A stretch of 19,139 bases of DNA from Pseudoneurospora amorphoporcata (Eukaryota; Ascomycota; Sordariomycetes; Sordariales; Sordariaceae), in assembly GCA_033297205.1 (NCBI GenBank), contig MU859243.1:1-19139 (forward strand), in the 5' to 3' direction. The notes under the pieces are model-generated. The model saw nothing but the letters and a program-made list of their open reading frames with translations. It was not told where the DNA came from and did no database searches. Below are positions 1 through 9,905 of the stretch, one piece after another. Position 1 is the stretch's first letter. Every line of letters begins with the position of its first letter. A program made the position numbers and the translations under genes.

Positions 1-910
1 AGCCTTCTAGTCTTCTGTCTTACTGGCCTCTATGGTTACATGGCCCCGCCTCTGTGTGTCCTGGTGACTTGGTTGGCCCGTGCCACTCGCTCAAGGTCGT
101 AACAGTTTTCCTCTAGAGCCTGAATAGGGCATTGAACAGGGCATCTGGACGCCTCATCGCGCTTCTCCGGGAGGAGCGTCGGGAGAGACATGAAGTCGGC
201 TGAACAAGTTGCATTGGCGTTAATACAACTTGGGATAGGGATCTGATGACAAGCATCCTGCTACCTTCTCTAGGTAATCTAGGTTTCTCTCTCCTTTCCT
301 TTTCATTTGAAGACATCTTCTCTAGCGACTTACTATCCTCGATAATCACCCGTAACCATCTCGGGGAAGGCTCCGAAATTTCCATACTTCGCTAAGCACA
401 CGTTCGCATCACCACCGGGGGCTGTTACAGTCACGGATGTCCCACTCTCCGGAGGTATGGCTCAATAGCGCAGTCGCGAATCGTAGGAGAGGGTTGATCA
501 AGCCGTCGGCTGCGATGGACTCCGGTAAATATCCCCTAGTTTGTGTTCTCGGTCTTTTGAAGATTTACATGATGCCATTGCGTTGGTTCGGGGATTCTTC
601 CCGGATACTGGGGGCTCGTCAATGTTGGATTTTACCGAGCGATGAATAGTTGGACCAATGAAGTAGGGCAAGGCAGGCAGACGAAAGAGGTAGGTCAAGG
701 CAGACGAGTGAAATGTCGGGCTTGTGCACACTTTAAATAGAGTTGGCATCAGATCCCAGAGCTGTGGTTGGCACGTCGAACGCCGCCAAGATGTAGGCGT
801 TTTCCTCGTCATCTGCCTAATTGTATTAATCTCTTTAGCGCTGCCTCCACACTCATCGTAATGCCTCCGTAACGAACGATTTGATACGGGAGGTGATTGT
901 TCAGTTTTTT
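1..910. other. Gene-free left edge
   Basis: No open frame here looks like a protein gene. The longest frames (about 70-104 codons, both strands) are rich in Ser, Arg and Pro, contain no motif I recognise, and overlap one another. An exon of a gene starting left of the window cannot be excluded. Confidence 0.5.
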
Positions 911-1030
911 GACCCTACCACGTGATTAAAAGACCCGATTGATATCCTTCTCACTCCCATACACAAGCTTAGTGAGGGCCAGACTAGTAGTTGGGTCGGT
1001 GACGACCAGCGAATCCCTGGTGTTGTATGT
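911..1030 (+). pseudogene. 5S rRNA-like sequence, 3' part conserved, 5' part lost or diverged
   Basis: Positions 983-1030 match the 3' portion of filamentous-fungal 5S rRNA: the block around TAGTAGTTGGGT, then GACCAGCGAATCCC, and the 3' terminus TGTTGTATGT, directly followed by a T-run. This is the part of the gene that holds the C-box of the internal RNA polymerase III promoter. A full gene of about 120 nt would begin near 905-911, but the expected 5' terminus, which would pair with GTTGTATGT to make helix I (beginning ACATAC), is absent. Positions 911-982 resemble 5S only weakly (GACC at 911, AAGC at 965). I therefore call it a truncated or rearranged copy. The match was made from memory of Neurospora-type 5S sequences, not by alignment. 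A divergent 5S isotype is the alternative, but loss of helix I argues against it. Confidence 0.68.
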
Positions 1031-1031
1031 C

Positions 1032-1037
1032 TTTTTT
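1032..1037 (+). terminator. T-run behind the 5S-like sequence (Pol III terminator type)
   Basis: Six consecutive T residues begin two bases after the 5S-like 3' end. A run of four or more T on the coding strand is the usual RNA polymerase III terminator, and its place here supports the 5S identification. Confidence 0.6.
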
Positions 1038-2652
1038 GCCCCGATTTCCTTTTTTATCCTTCCTTCCCTCTTAAATACCAGACAATTTTTCTGATTTTTC
1101 CTTTTGTTTTTTTTTTGGCTCTCAACGTTATGTTATAATCCAGTGTCTTTTCTTGTCCATCTCTCTTCCTTTCTGGCTCTCTTTAAATAATCTGAGATGT
1201 CCTTTTCAATTCCTCCCCGTTTGACCAAACTCCATACACTTCACTTGTTTCCCAAGTACCTGTTTGCCATTCTTTGTACATTGTATGTTAAATTGCTCGG
1301 AATCACCTACGTATGGGTGGGTTGATTACCCCCCCGCCCTCGGTCATTATGAAAAAGGTTGGACTGTGGTGACAGGATACAGAATCCAGTTCGGTGCGGT
1401 ACGGTACAGGTTCTTTTGGGCTTTATGATGGATGTTCCAAGTTTGTATGTTATATACCAACAACCCTGAAGCTTATCTTACGCCCTACATCCTTTCTACT
1501 ATATATTGGAAGAAATATAAAACTGGACAATGGGACACAGCACATCAATTACGATTAGAGGCTGTGTACATCGACTCGGTCATGAACAGATGTACTCTAC
1601 GCCGAGTGACGTTTCACACAGCGTTGTGTTCACTGTTCACGTTGTGGAGATGACGGACAACAAGTTTAAACGGCTTCTCGTGGACTCGTGAAGATCCGGA
1701 GCCAGTGTCAGTCAATACACAATGATCTCATAAGCAACTGGGAGTTTCACCGAGGAAGGGACCCAACAGCTTGAAGTTGACTTCACGGGGACATTGGCAG
1801 AAACTGGACAACAGAAACAACATTCGGTGAACCACGATGTGAAGTTGAACACACAATGGCTTGAACATACACCGGTGCAATTCACGCCGAGTGACAAATC
1901 ATGAGAATCAAGAGGTGGTTGACTTCATTTAGAATATTATACGTATGATGCTGTCTAGAACAAGGCGCCAAATCTGCACCAAGACATCATATGATATATA
2001 TGGTCTCAAGTCTTGCATCATAGAGGGTCCATTGATTGCACGTGTTGGTGAGGTAGGGAGGGTTTGATGGCTTTGATTAATCCCGGCGCAGCAAAGGCGT
2101 CCTTAAGTCAACTTGATGGTTATGTCCTCCGAATTCGTCGGTTTCATGTGTCTGTAGGGCAGCAGCTTGCCTCGTGTCTGTTTGACTCCAGTCCCGCTGC
2201 GCTTCCATCTCGAGGGCAAATCCTTCCCATACAGACCATCCTGCTCTTGATTTGTGTGCATAATAAAATACCAATCAAGGTAGGTGATGCCTCTGGTCGC
2301 ATCTATCCAGTGATTATCATCCTCCATGCTGTCATGGCTGGAGCGTAAAAGACGTTGCGCCGTTTAGCGGCAGTTGGCCGTGCTGCGGCCAGTCTTGACG
2401 AGAGTGCTGTCCACTCCCGCTATCCCTTTGATTAGAATCTGGAAAATCACTCTCGCTATAGCGCCTGCCCTGGGTCCGTCCCAATACATAGCACCATGCC
2501 ACAACTCCCAAAGAAACACCGGGCTACAAGCCTTTGCCTCCGTTCAATAAAAAATCATGCTCAGTCCCAAACCTGGAGGCTTCGAAAAAGGAAATGTTCG
2601 TTCACAGCGCCACAGAGCCCGTCAAAATATGGGCAAGTCACGAAAAGCGAAA
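1038..2652. other. Gene-free, AT-richer stretch; right end is the 3' flank of the Scd6 gene
   Basis: No protein gene is supported. Small frames exist (a 73-codon frame at 1432-1653 plus, a 94-codon frame at 2064-2348 plus, and frames of 65 and 74 codons antisense to it) but none has a recognisable motif or coding-like third positions. The 12-mer ACGCCGAGTGAC occurs twice, near 1599 and 1884, and a short hairpin (GAAGTTGACTTC) lies near 1772. The last few hundred bases probably carry the 3' UTR of the minus-strand gene ending at 2653; I see no clear polyadenylation signal for it. Confidence 0.45.
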
Positions 2653-4813
2653 TTACTGTGCAGCGGCCGGCGCATCACGGCGAGGAAAGCCGTTGCTCGC
2701 ACCTCTTCCACCACGGAAGCCACGGCCGCGACCGCCGCGACCACGACCTCTGCCACCGCGATAGCCACGGTAGCCACCATCAACACTGCCTTGACCGAAG
2801 GTCTCGATGTTGCGGCGTTGTTCCTCACCGCGCCACTCGCGACCACCCGGCTTCTGGCCATTGTTCTCAGCCCTGTCCTTTGCCTCACTTGAGATGTTGT
2901 CAAAGAATGACTTGCTCTTGTTGTAGGCTTGCTGGGCGACACCGGAGACATCGGCAACAACTTCCGGAGCTGCCGATTCAATTGCCGGCTCCTCATGAAG
3001 AGGAGAACCGGCGATAGCCTCCTTAACAATTTCTTGCTTGTTGAACTTGGCATTAGAGGACTCGAAGTCAAAGTCAGAGTCAGGGACTTCAACCTTGGCC
3101 GGGCGAGGACCACGAGCCCGACCACCGCGGTTGGTAGCGGCGGGGTTGTGGCTCATGGGAACGCGAGGGGCGGAAGCAGACGCAGCGGCGTTGACATTCA
3201 TCTCGTTAACCCGCTTGGTGAGATTGTCAACAGCAGCGGCGGTTGCTTGCTGCTGGGTAGCGACTTGGCCATCCAGCTTGACCATGTTAGCCATAGCAGC
3301 AGCGACGGCCGCTCTAGCCTGCTGAGTAGCGTCACGTAACTGGGCCGCGCTCATCGGTCCGCTTCCAACCTCACCGGCAGGCTTGGCAGATCCAGCCGTC
3401 GGCTGAACGGGTCTCGCAGTAAGGGCAGCGGGTAGGGGGACAGCAGGAAGAATCTGCGTGGGACGAGTAGTGTTGCCCTTGGGACCAGTAGGGATGTTCT
3501 TCTGTTGGGAGGCGGGACCAGCAGGAGCAGCATTGTTCAGAGACGCAGCAGTGGCCTTGACCTCTTCAACAGTGGGCTTTGAATCGTTGGGCAAAGAGGG
3601 GGCGCCAGCAGTAGGCTGCTGACCAAAGGACTTGGGCACATCGGCAGACAGCTCGTGCTGCTGGGGTTGCTGTTGAGGCTGATTTGGAGTAGACGGCACC
3701 TTCTTGTCTCCCGCGGGACCAATGGGCGCAGGTTTCGGGCCAGGGGCCTGGTTGCTCGGGGTCTGGTTCGCAGACTGGCGACCTCCCTGGCCCGGAACGC
3801 CACCCGGAGCGACACCAGGACCAGGAGGGTAGGGGTAGTTGTTCCATGGACCGGGACCGGGGCCCATGGGGAACTCCTGACCGGGAGGGAACCATCCGGG
3901 AGGAGGGGGATACGGCATGCCGCCGAACGCATTGGGAGGAGCACCAGGAGCACCACCGCGGCCCCAACCACCCATGTGAGGAGGATAGTAACCGAAGCCA
4001 GGGGCGCCAGGAGGCGGCGGCGGGCCTTGGTGGCTGGGCGCACCGACTTGACCGAGGGGAGGACCGGGTGGGCCCGGAGGTCCAGGAGGGCCAGGAGCGA
4101 CATTGGCCTGACGAGGACGAGCCTACTCATTCCATGTTAGCAACTGTGGAAGCCAGTGTGATGAGGGTGAAAAGAAGGGCATGGTTGAACCACAGATCAG
4201 AAGGAAGGCAACGGAAATCTCAACATTGTTTTTGCGCTTTTCAGACAAATGTAATTTTACATCCGGAAATATTTCATCATGATGTGGGCTTGGTAGGTGG
4301 GATGAATGGCGGGAATGGAGACTTACGCCGAGGATTGCGGGATCATCGGGCATCGGAGGCTTGTTCTCCTTGGGAGCCGAAGGCCCCTCTTCTATGCGGA
4401 GATCCTTCACATCGCTGCCGCGGAAAACGATATACTCGTAGACCTGGTCGGAGGCGGGCACTTCCTCATCAGGATTGTGCTTGCGACCCTCTGTTCCGAA
4501 TGACCGGACGTTCTCTAGGGAGACGGTAGACTCCTCCGAGTTGATGTTGTGCAAGGTACCGACATAGCTGAAATGACGGTCAGCGGGGCTGCCAAGCCTA
4601 GCAGGATGCAGAGGCTAGAGCCTACCGGATGTCGCTCCTCGATATCAAGGATATCCGAGAGCTGTAAAATGGGTGATGCGTTAGCCTATGAAGCATTGTC
4701 GGTGGTGAGGGAGAGAGGAGAGGCGAGGAGAGGAGAGGAGAGGTGACTAGCACCACCAGGTGACGGCGGGGAGGGGGGAGATGTGGCCAAACGCACCCAA
4801 GAAATTCAGACAT
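2653..4813 (-). CDS. scd6: Scd6/Sum2/Lsm14-family RNP granule protein (4 exons, 587 aa)
   Basis: This family represses translation and promotes decapping in cytoplasmic P-bodies and stress granules; yeast Scd6 binds eIF4G through its RGG region. Exons on the minus strand: 4797-4813, 4626-4661, 4327-4567, 2653-4122. Donors are GTGCGT, GTAGGC and GTAAGT; each acceptor is an AG, and the last intron has a GCTAAC branch site. All phases join into one frame. Domains in order: LSm14 domain (about residues 2-78, starting MSEFLGSRISLI, with FGTEGRK at 41-47 and YIVFRGSDVKDL at 63-74); a Pro/Gly/Gln-rich linker; a likely coiled coil at about 355-407; FDF box with DFDFES near 448; FFD box with SFFDNISSE near 503-511; TFG box with ETFG near 538; an RGG/RG tail at about 549-575. 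This is the complete family order. The ATG at 4813 gives the standard N-terminus, and nothing essential is missing. Confidence 0.93.
4707..4743 (+). repeat. Purine (GAGGA)n tract inside intron 1 of the Scd6 gene
   Basis: A 37-nt run of A and G with a single C at 4724, made of GAGGA-like units. On the gene's own strand it is a pyrimidine-rich CCTCT tract within the 135-nt first intron. Such tracts tend to vary in length between strains. Any effect on splicing is speculation. Confidence 0.85.
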
Positions 4814-6195
4814 TGGCAAAGCGCGCTGGCTGCAACAGCGGTGTTAAATGCAGTATGCGCGTGATGTGCAGTGAAGAGAAGAAAAGCGACGCAGATCGAA
4901 TCGATTGGAAAATGGAAAAGAAGGAATTAAAGAGCGCGAGTCTCAGACGTGGAAAGGGAGTAAAAGGCGGCGACAGGAAAGTGTGCGCAGAGTTGTCATG
5001 GCGGGGGTTTCATAATTCCCATGGAGGAAGGAGGAAGAAGAAAGAAAGGGAAGGATTGGCGGGAGGGATCGAGGTAAAAAAGGCAGCCAACCAGCGAAAA
5101 CTCGACTAGTTCAGCCTCCTTGTTTCGTGGTGTGGTGACCCCACATTGCGCCCGTCGTCACCACTTTGGCAGCCTTCGGCGTCTGTTCTCCGGCATCCGT
5201 GCACCGCCACGGCGGAGGGCAGGAGGCTGAATTTTAACGGGGGTCGACCCGAACCTTGCCGTGCCATGATGTTCTCAGTCCGGGTTGGCGACGAGCTGAG
5301 TGAATGCCTACTAGCTCTCGTCAGTGTCCATGCCAGCCCTACCAGCTGCCCAGTTAATCCATCTTATGGACATGGGATAATCACTCTTGACAGTGGTCGC
5401 ATGTTTATTTCGATGTCGTAGGTGTTTTGTGATCACAAGCGCACCTCATCGTCGAGCTCTGTATGATATACCTATATATGATTCCAAGTATGTTTCATAT
5501 ATCTGAAATAGCTCTCGACTGCCCCTGCAAAACAACATTTGAACCATGCAGTATGCATATGTGCTGCAAGAGTGGCACGGCCAGAAAGTTTGAAGCCGTC
5601 GTCCCCCGCAACCTGCAACCTACCCGCTACAACCTACACCTGCCATCTGCTACCTGTGACCTGGCCTTGTTTGTTTGAGCAAACCTGTCCACCTCCCGAA
5701 GCTTCCATGGAAGTCGCAATGCTGTCGAGTGAAATTACCTGTTATTTCTTGTATCATGTCGTCAAGAAGTAGGAAATCCCAAGACTTTCGAGGAATGGCA
5801 AGCAGGATACATCAAGAACCGTGTCCGGTGATAGCAGCCCTAAACGCATGTATATGCAGTGTTGGAAGGTCCGGGGCATTGTTATTAAAAGTGACCGTCG
5901 TCGACATCACGGGCTTGGCAGGGCCCACTTTTATTCCAATGCTCGCCCGGGAAGATGACTCCATTCTTTCTTTCGATGAACAAAACCTTCGGAAAACTCC
6001 AATTGCCAGAACCCAGCCTTACTCACATTGTATTCTACCATATTCAACCCGTGGCAGGTCACTTACTCGGCAGTCGCATTATCAAGACGTTTTTCGTCTG
6101 GTGGGGTTATAATTTGATAAAGCCTTCGGTTTGCCCCGCGGCCACAGTCCAGCAACTTTATCATCTCATCTTGAAAAGCATTCTCACATTGCATT
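4814..6195. other. Divergent intergenic region between Scd6 and Rqc1 genes
   Basis: 1.38 kb separate the two divergent start codons and must hold both promoters and 5' leaders. Frames on the plus strand (up to about 145 codons) show no domain. Near 5610-5665 there is a short imperfect run of CAACCT/ACCTG units. An in-frame TGA at 6172-6174 closes the Rqc1 frame upstream of its ATG. No core promoter element can be assigned with confidence. Confidence 0.6.
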
Positions 6196-8403
6196 ATGGC
6201 GACACGGCAAATGCGAAAGCTGCAGAAGCAGCAGGAGCTTCTTAGGCTGCAAAGCGAAGCAGATCGGGAAGATGACGAACCTGAGGACGAGCCCATTGTT
6301 ACCAAGCCCAGGCCTAATGCTTTTGCAGGCTTTTCCGCTCTTGGAGGAGGAGACGACGATGACGACGACGATCAAGACACCGAGGAAGAAACGAAACAAG
6401 TCGAAGAAGCCCCCAAACCGGTAGCCCCTGCCACTAAGAGCAAAAAGTCCAAAAAGAAGAAGAAGAAGGGCAAGAAGACCGAATCACCTGCACCTGAAGA
6501 GGATGATCTGGACGAGATAGATCGCGTTCTTGAGGAGCTCAACCTTAAGGAGAATAAGAATTCTGCCTCGGATACCTCCACTTCCAATGCTGCCAAGTCG
6601 ACCGGTCAAATTAACGAGCTCTTGCGCGTCAACTTTCAGCATCTCAAGGCTCTCAACGAAATGCGGAAGCTGTTTGGCAGTGCCATCGAAGCAGCACGTG
6701 CGGAACAGGCTGCTGAGGCTAACAGCCGTCAACAGCAGAGAGGAGCCGCCCGGCAGAATGTTGACCTCGAGACCTTCCTCTCGGTCCCGCCAGCAGTTCA
6801 GCAGCGGCTGGGCAAGAGGACCATGTTTGAGACTGTGTTGCGCACGAATCCCTTTATTGAGGGGAAGAAGACTTGGCCCAGGGACTCTACTCGCGGCCTT
6901 AAGATGGTGCGTGTCACCGAGTCCTGCGATGGTGTGCCCGGTGTCGCCGAATTTGCCTTTAGTCATGACAAGACATACGACGCCCTCGAGGGCAACTTCT
7001 ACGGTCTGGTCCAGATGTACGATCCTATGCAGCTCGTCTACTTCCTAGCCAGGTACCCTTACCACGTCTCGTCGCTCATCCAAGTGAGCAAGGTTGCTCA
7101 CAACGACCAAAACTCGTACCTAGCCCACGACCTCATCGAGAGAGCCCTCTTTACCTTTGGCAGGGTCACTTTGAGCGACTTCCGCAAGCGGTTGGGAGAG
7201 GGCACCGCAAGACTGGACTTCAACCGACCCGAGAACAGGCAGTTCTTCTTGGCTGGCTACAACCAGATCAAGAACTTGGTCCTCAAAGGAACCTATCGCA
7301 CGGCTCTGGAATGGGCCAAGTTCGTCCTCAGCGTCAACCATGACGACCCCTATGGCGTGCTGAACTGGGTTCACGTTCTAGCCATCCGCGCATACGAGGC
7401 CAAATGGTTTATCGAACTGTGCAACTCACCTTTGATTGCCAATGAGGATATTGGTCCATACTTCAAGGCTACCCTCCCCTTAGCCAAGCTTCAACTGAAG
7501 GATCACGCCGGGGCCCGCGCTGCCGCTATCGAGAGCATTGAGCGACTCCCATGGCTTTTCAGCGCCCTCTTCAGCGCCCTCAACCTCGATACCCCACGCT
7601 CCGTCTGGGGTGTCCAGCCCCGGGACGACGAGGAAGCGCTACACACGAAGCTCTACGTCCACCTGGCCAAGGATCTCTGGAATAACCCGGCCGCTACTTT
7701 GCTTCTAAACGAGGCCGCCAACGCTGCTCGTAAGGTGGACTTCTTTGGCCTGCCTCCCAGCCCGGTCGTCTCGCTCGCCACAGCCCGCTTTGTCTACCTG
7801 GACAACACGCCTGAGCTCATGTCGGCCGTGCCGCGCAAGATCCTGCACACAGCTTCTCCCAACTTCGACTTTGACCCGCTCCCGCCTCCGAAGGAGGAAA
7901 ACATCTTTTCCAGCCCGACGCAGAAGATGCCGTGGGCGATTTCCGAGGGCGATGGCGAACACAGACAGACGAGGCTACGTGAGGAAGCCGCGCTGCAGAT
8001 GGTTAGAGGCCGTTTGAATGAAGAACAGCTCCGCGCCGCGGTTGACGAAGCTCGGGCTAGAATCGACGATCCTGAAGCCGACGAGGTGCAGCGCGGGGTG
8101 TGGCAGAGGATGGTGGATATTTTGACGGGTCAAGGGTGGACAGGCGGAGCAGGAGAAGGCGTTGCGGAGGAAGGAGGTGAAGGTGAGCGTAGACAAAGAG
8201 GTGATGTCATGCCTGGAGGTTGGGAAGATGATTTCGATGAGGGATGGGGCGATGATGACTTTGATGATGGGGAGGATCACTGGTATGAGGACCAGCTTGA
8301 TCCTGAGCTCGAACTGGAGTTTGGACCGGGTGGAACGCCGAATAGGAGGGCGACCGTTGAAGATGCGGATGATAGCGATGAAGAGGAGGCTGCTCGGAGG
8401 TAG
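6196..8403 (+). CDS. rqc1: TCF25/Rqc1 family protein, ribosome-associated quality control (735 aa, single exon)
   Basis: Rqc1 works with the Ltn1 ubiquitin ligase, Rqc2 and Cdc48 on stalled 60S-nascent chain complexes; the mammalian relative is TCF25/NULP1. The N-terminus has the family plan: a basic start (MATRQMRKLQKQQ), an NAFAGFSALGG segment at 41-51, a run of Asp from 53, a Lys block at about 81-94 and then the acidic DLDEIDRVLEEL helix at about 104-115, matching the Lys-rich block followed by EDIDRILE in the animal protein. A long helical region from about residue 190 to 560 is the conserved TCF25 domain (NPFIEGKKTWPRD, then a YFLARYPYH segment). The C-terminal 170 residues are charged and end in a strongly acidic tail. 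The ATG is the first after an in-frame TGA 24 nt upstream. No intron is needed. The family call is firm; a conserved RQC role in this organism is inferred. Confidence 0.92.
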   Translation: MATRQMRKLQKQQELLRLQSEADREDDEPEDEPIVTKPRPNAFAGFSALGGGDDDDDDDQDTEEETKQVEEAPKPVAPATKSKKSKKKKKKGKKTESPAPEEDDLDEIDRVLEELNLKENKNSASDTSTSNAAKSTGQINELLRVNFQHLKALNEMRKLFGSAIEAARAEQAAEANSRQQQRGAARQNVDLETFLSVPPAVQQRLGKRTMFETVLRTNPFIEGKKTWPRDSTRGLKMVRVTESCDGVPGVAEFAFSHDKTYDALEGNFYGLVQMYDPMQLVYFLARYPYHVSSLIQVSKVAHNDQNSYLAHDLIERALFTFGRVTLSDFRKRLGEGTARLDFNRPENRQFFLAGYNQIKNLVLKGTYRTALEWAKFVLSVNHDDPYGVLNWVHVLAIRAYEAKWFIELCNSPLIANEDIGPYFKATLPLAKLQLKDHAGARAAAIESIERLPWLFSALFSALNLDTPRSVWGVQPRDDEEALHTKLYVHLAKDLWNNPAATLLLNEAANAARKVDFFGLPPSPVVSLATARFVYLDNTPELMSAVPRKILHTASPNFDFDPLPPPKEENIFSSPTQKMPWAISEGDGEHRQTRLREEAALQMVRGRLNEEQLRAAVDEARARIDDPEADEVQRGVWQRMVDILTGQGWTGGAGEGVAEEGGEGERRQRGDVMPGGWEDDFDEGWGDDDFDDGEDHWYEDQLDPELELEFGPGGTPNRRATVEDADDSDEEEAARR

Positions 8404-9466
8404 ATCCCCTCCGCGAGAGTGTTATGAGGGAAAAGGGGAAATGGGGTTTCGGAAGACCACGGTCTTGGACCGTGTAGCGGAGTAGCTAGAGCGGAGTTAC
8501 TGTTTTTCTGACACAAATGCTGATAGAAAGATCTGCCTTGACATTCCGTGCAGGTCAACTTCAAAGCATTTCGTGAAGCACCTACGATCTTTCTCGCGTG
8601 GCATTAGACCGAAGCCCCTGAACCCCTGAACCTCTGACATTTTACAGGCGTATAGAGAGCCAACGCTCTACCAAACGAACAACATAGGTTACCTTAGTGT
8701 CTCCTTGTGCTCGGTTTGGGTCGATCTGAGAACCTCCAGGATATTCAGACTACAGAAAGATGAGACAGTCTCGGTGAGCAAGTTTCAAGCTTCCAGGGTG
8801 CGGCAGCCAGCCAGTCCGTCGCTTACAACCCCCGAGTAAACGCGTGGCGGAGACACCGGGGAGTGAGTGTTACAGTTTGCGCCGCACTGTGGATAGCTTC
8901 CTTCAAGGTGACAATTCTCGCAAAAGCAGCCCAGTGCGAAAGCTCTCCTGACGCCATCGCACAACGTCTCACATGAATCCATCCTGGGAGATCGCCTCCG
9001 CTGCGCAGGTTGACACGGAGCCCCTGACACCATCGCGGGATCATCTGAGAACAGAGCGGCGTAGCGGTACTTAGCTGACGTGCCTGATAGTGGGAGCACG
9101 AGGGATGTAGTGAGCAGATTATTAATGCTCTTCGCTCTTCCCATATTGGTCATTGCGTTTTAATTGCAATCTGTTCTCTGTTCTTGCCCGCTACTCGTTT
9201 GCAAGGTTGTTGTTAAGGTTCAGTTGTTCCAAGTTCCGCTTCTCCCGTTTTGGCTCATAGCATAGCACGCTGTCGCGGAGCTCAATTTAAAGTGCTGCCC
9301 CTCCCCTCCCATTCCGAGTGAATCCCGTGATCCAAGAACACCTAGCAAAGAACCCGACTGCCCCGCATTACATTCCGTTCCATCGACCGCATCCGTTGAC
9401 AACTGCACTTCAACAACTGCCATCTGAACCTCTTCGACTAATAACAAACGAAGCCAAACCGCCAAA
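8404..9466. other. Intergenic: Rqc1 3' flank and ATX1 promoter
   Basis: No coding sequence is supported; the two longer minus-strand frames (8785-9153 and 8823-9044) have no motif and overlap each other. A tRNA D-arm-like patch lies at 8665-8680 but no tRNA can be folded around it. The last 100 bases before 9467 are C/A-rich with a good start context (GCCAAAATGTC), as expected for a fungal 5' leader. Confidence 0.6.
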
Positions 9467-9905
9467 ATGTCCGCCGCCGAGGAACCCGTGACCTACAAGT
9501 TCAACATCAGCATGAGCTGCAGCGGCTGCTACAACGCCGTTAACAGGGTCCTCACGACGTTCAAAGGTTCGTTCGGTCGTTCCCATCCAAGCTACTTCTC
9601 TCCTTTCCAAACGGCATACATAATCTCAATCGCGCGCCGCCGCGATATCCCAAAGAAGCATGAGTAACTAAACTGACAATACATAACCAGCCAAGCAAGA
9701 AAGCGTCACAGATATCAATGTCACCTTCGACGACAACGCCAAGGCCGGGACCGCCACCGTCGTCGTCGATCCCAAGTCTCCTCTCTCCGACGAGGACGTA
9801 ATCCAAACAGTTGCCAAGCCAGGCAAGGAGATCACCTCTGGCGAGAAAAATGGTGTTGTTACATGGGATAAAGACCAGATCAAGGAGATTGTGGCCAAGA
9901 AGTAA
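9467..9905 (+). CDS. atx1: ATX1-type copper metallochaperone (2 exons, 104 aa)
   Basis: Carries Cu(I) in the cytosol to the copper-transporting P-type ATPase (Ccc2) of the late secretory pathway, which loads multicopper oxidases. Exons are 9467-9566 and 9691-9905; the 124-nt intron runs from GTTCGT to ACCAG with a CTGAC branch site, and splicing joins the phase-1 codon cleanly. The metal site is M16-S-C18-S-G-C21, followed by the usual helix (YNAVNRVLTTF). The Lys-rich loop near the metal site is present as AKPGKEI (75-81), corresponding to KTGKEV in yeast Atx1. At 104 residues it is longer than yeast Atx1 (73) by a charged C-terminal extension of about 20 residues (NGVVTWDKDQIKEIVAKK) and a slightly longer loop before the last helix. 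No signal peptide or membrane segment. Confidence 0.93.

Noticed and set aside
2064..2348. A 94-codon plus-strand frame and overlapping minus-strand frames of 65 and 74 codons.
   Set aside because: Both strands are open by chance over the same stretch, with no recognisable motif in any frame.
2653..4140. Several plus-strand frames of 95-161 codons opposite the last Scd6 exon.
   Set aside because: They are antisense images of a GC-rich Pro/Gly/Ala-coding exon, with no motif of their own, while the minus strand carries FDF, FFD, TFG and RGG boxes.
4707..4743. Purine tract as a possible CRISPR or telomere-like repeat.
   Set aside because: The units are contiguous GAGGA without spacers, and the tract lies inside a spliced intron of a eukaryotic gene; it is simple sequence.
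8580..8689. tRNA-like pieces on the minus strand: a D-arm-like GTTCGTTTGGTAGAGC (8665-8680) and outer segments (8580-8586 with 8683-8689) that could pair as an acceptor stem.
   Set aside because: No anticodon stem matching the D-arm and no T-arm or B-box (GGTTCGANNCC) in the right place; the span is too long. Pairing of the outer segments is probably chance.
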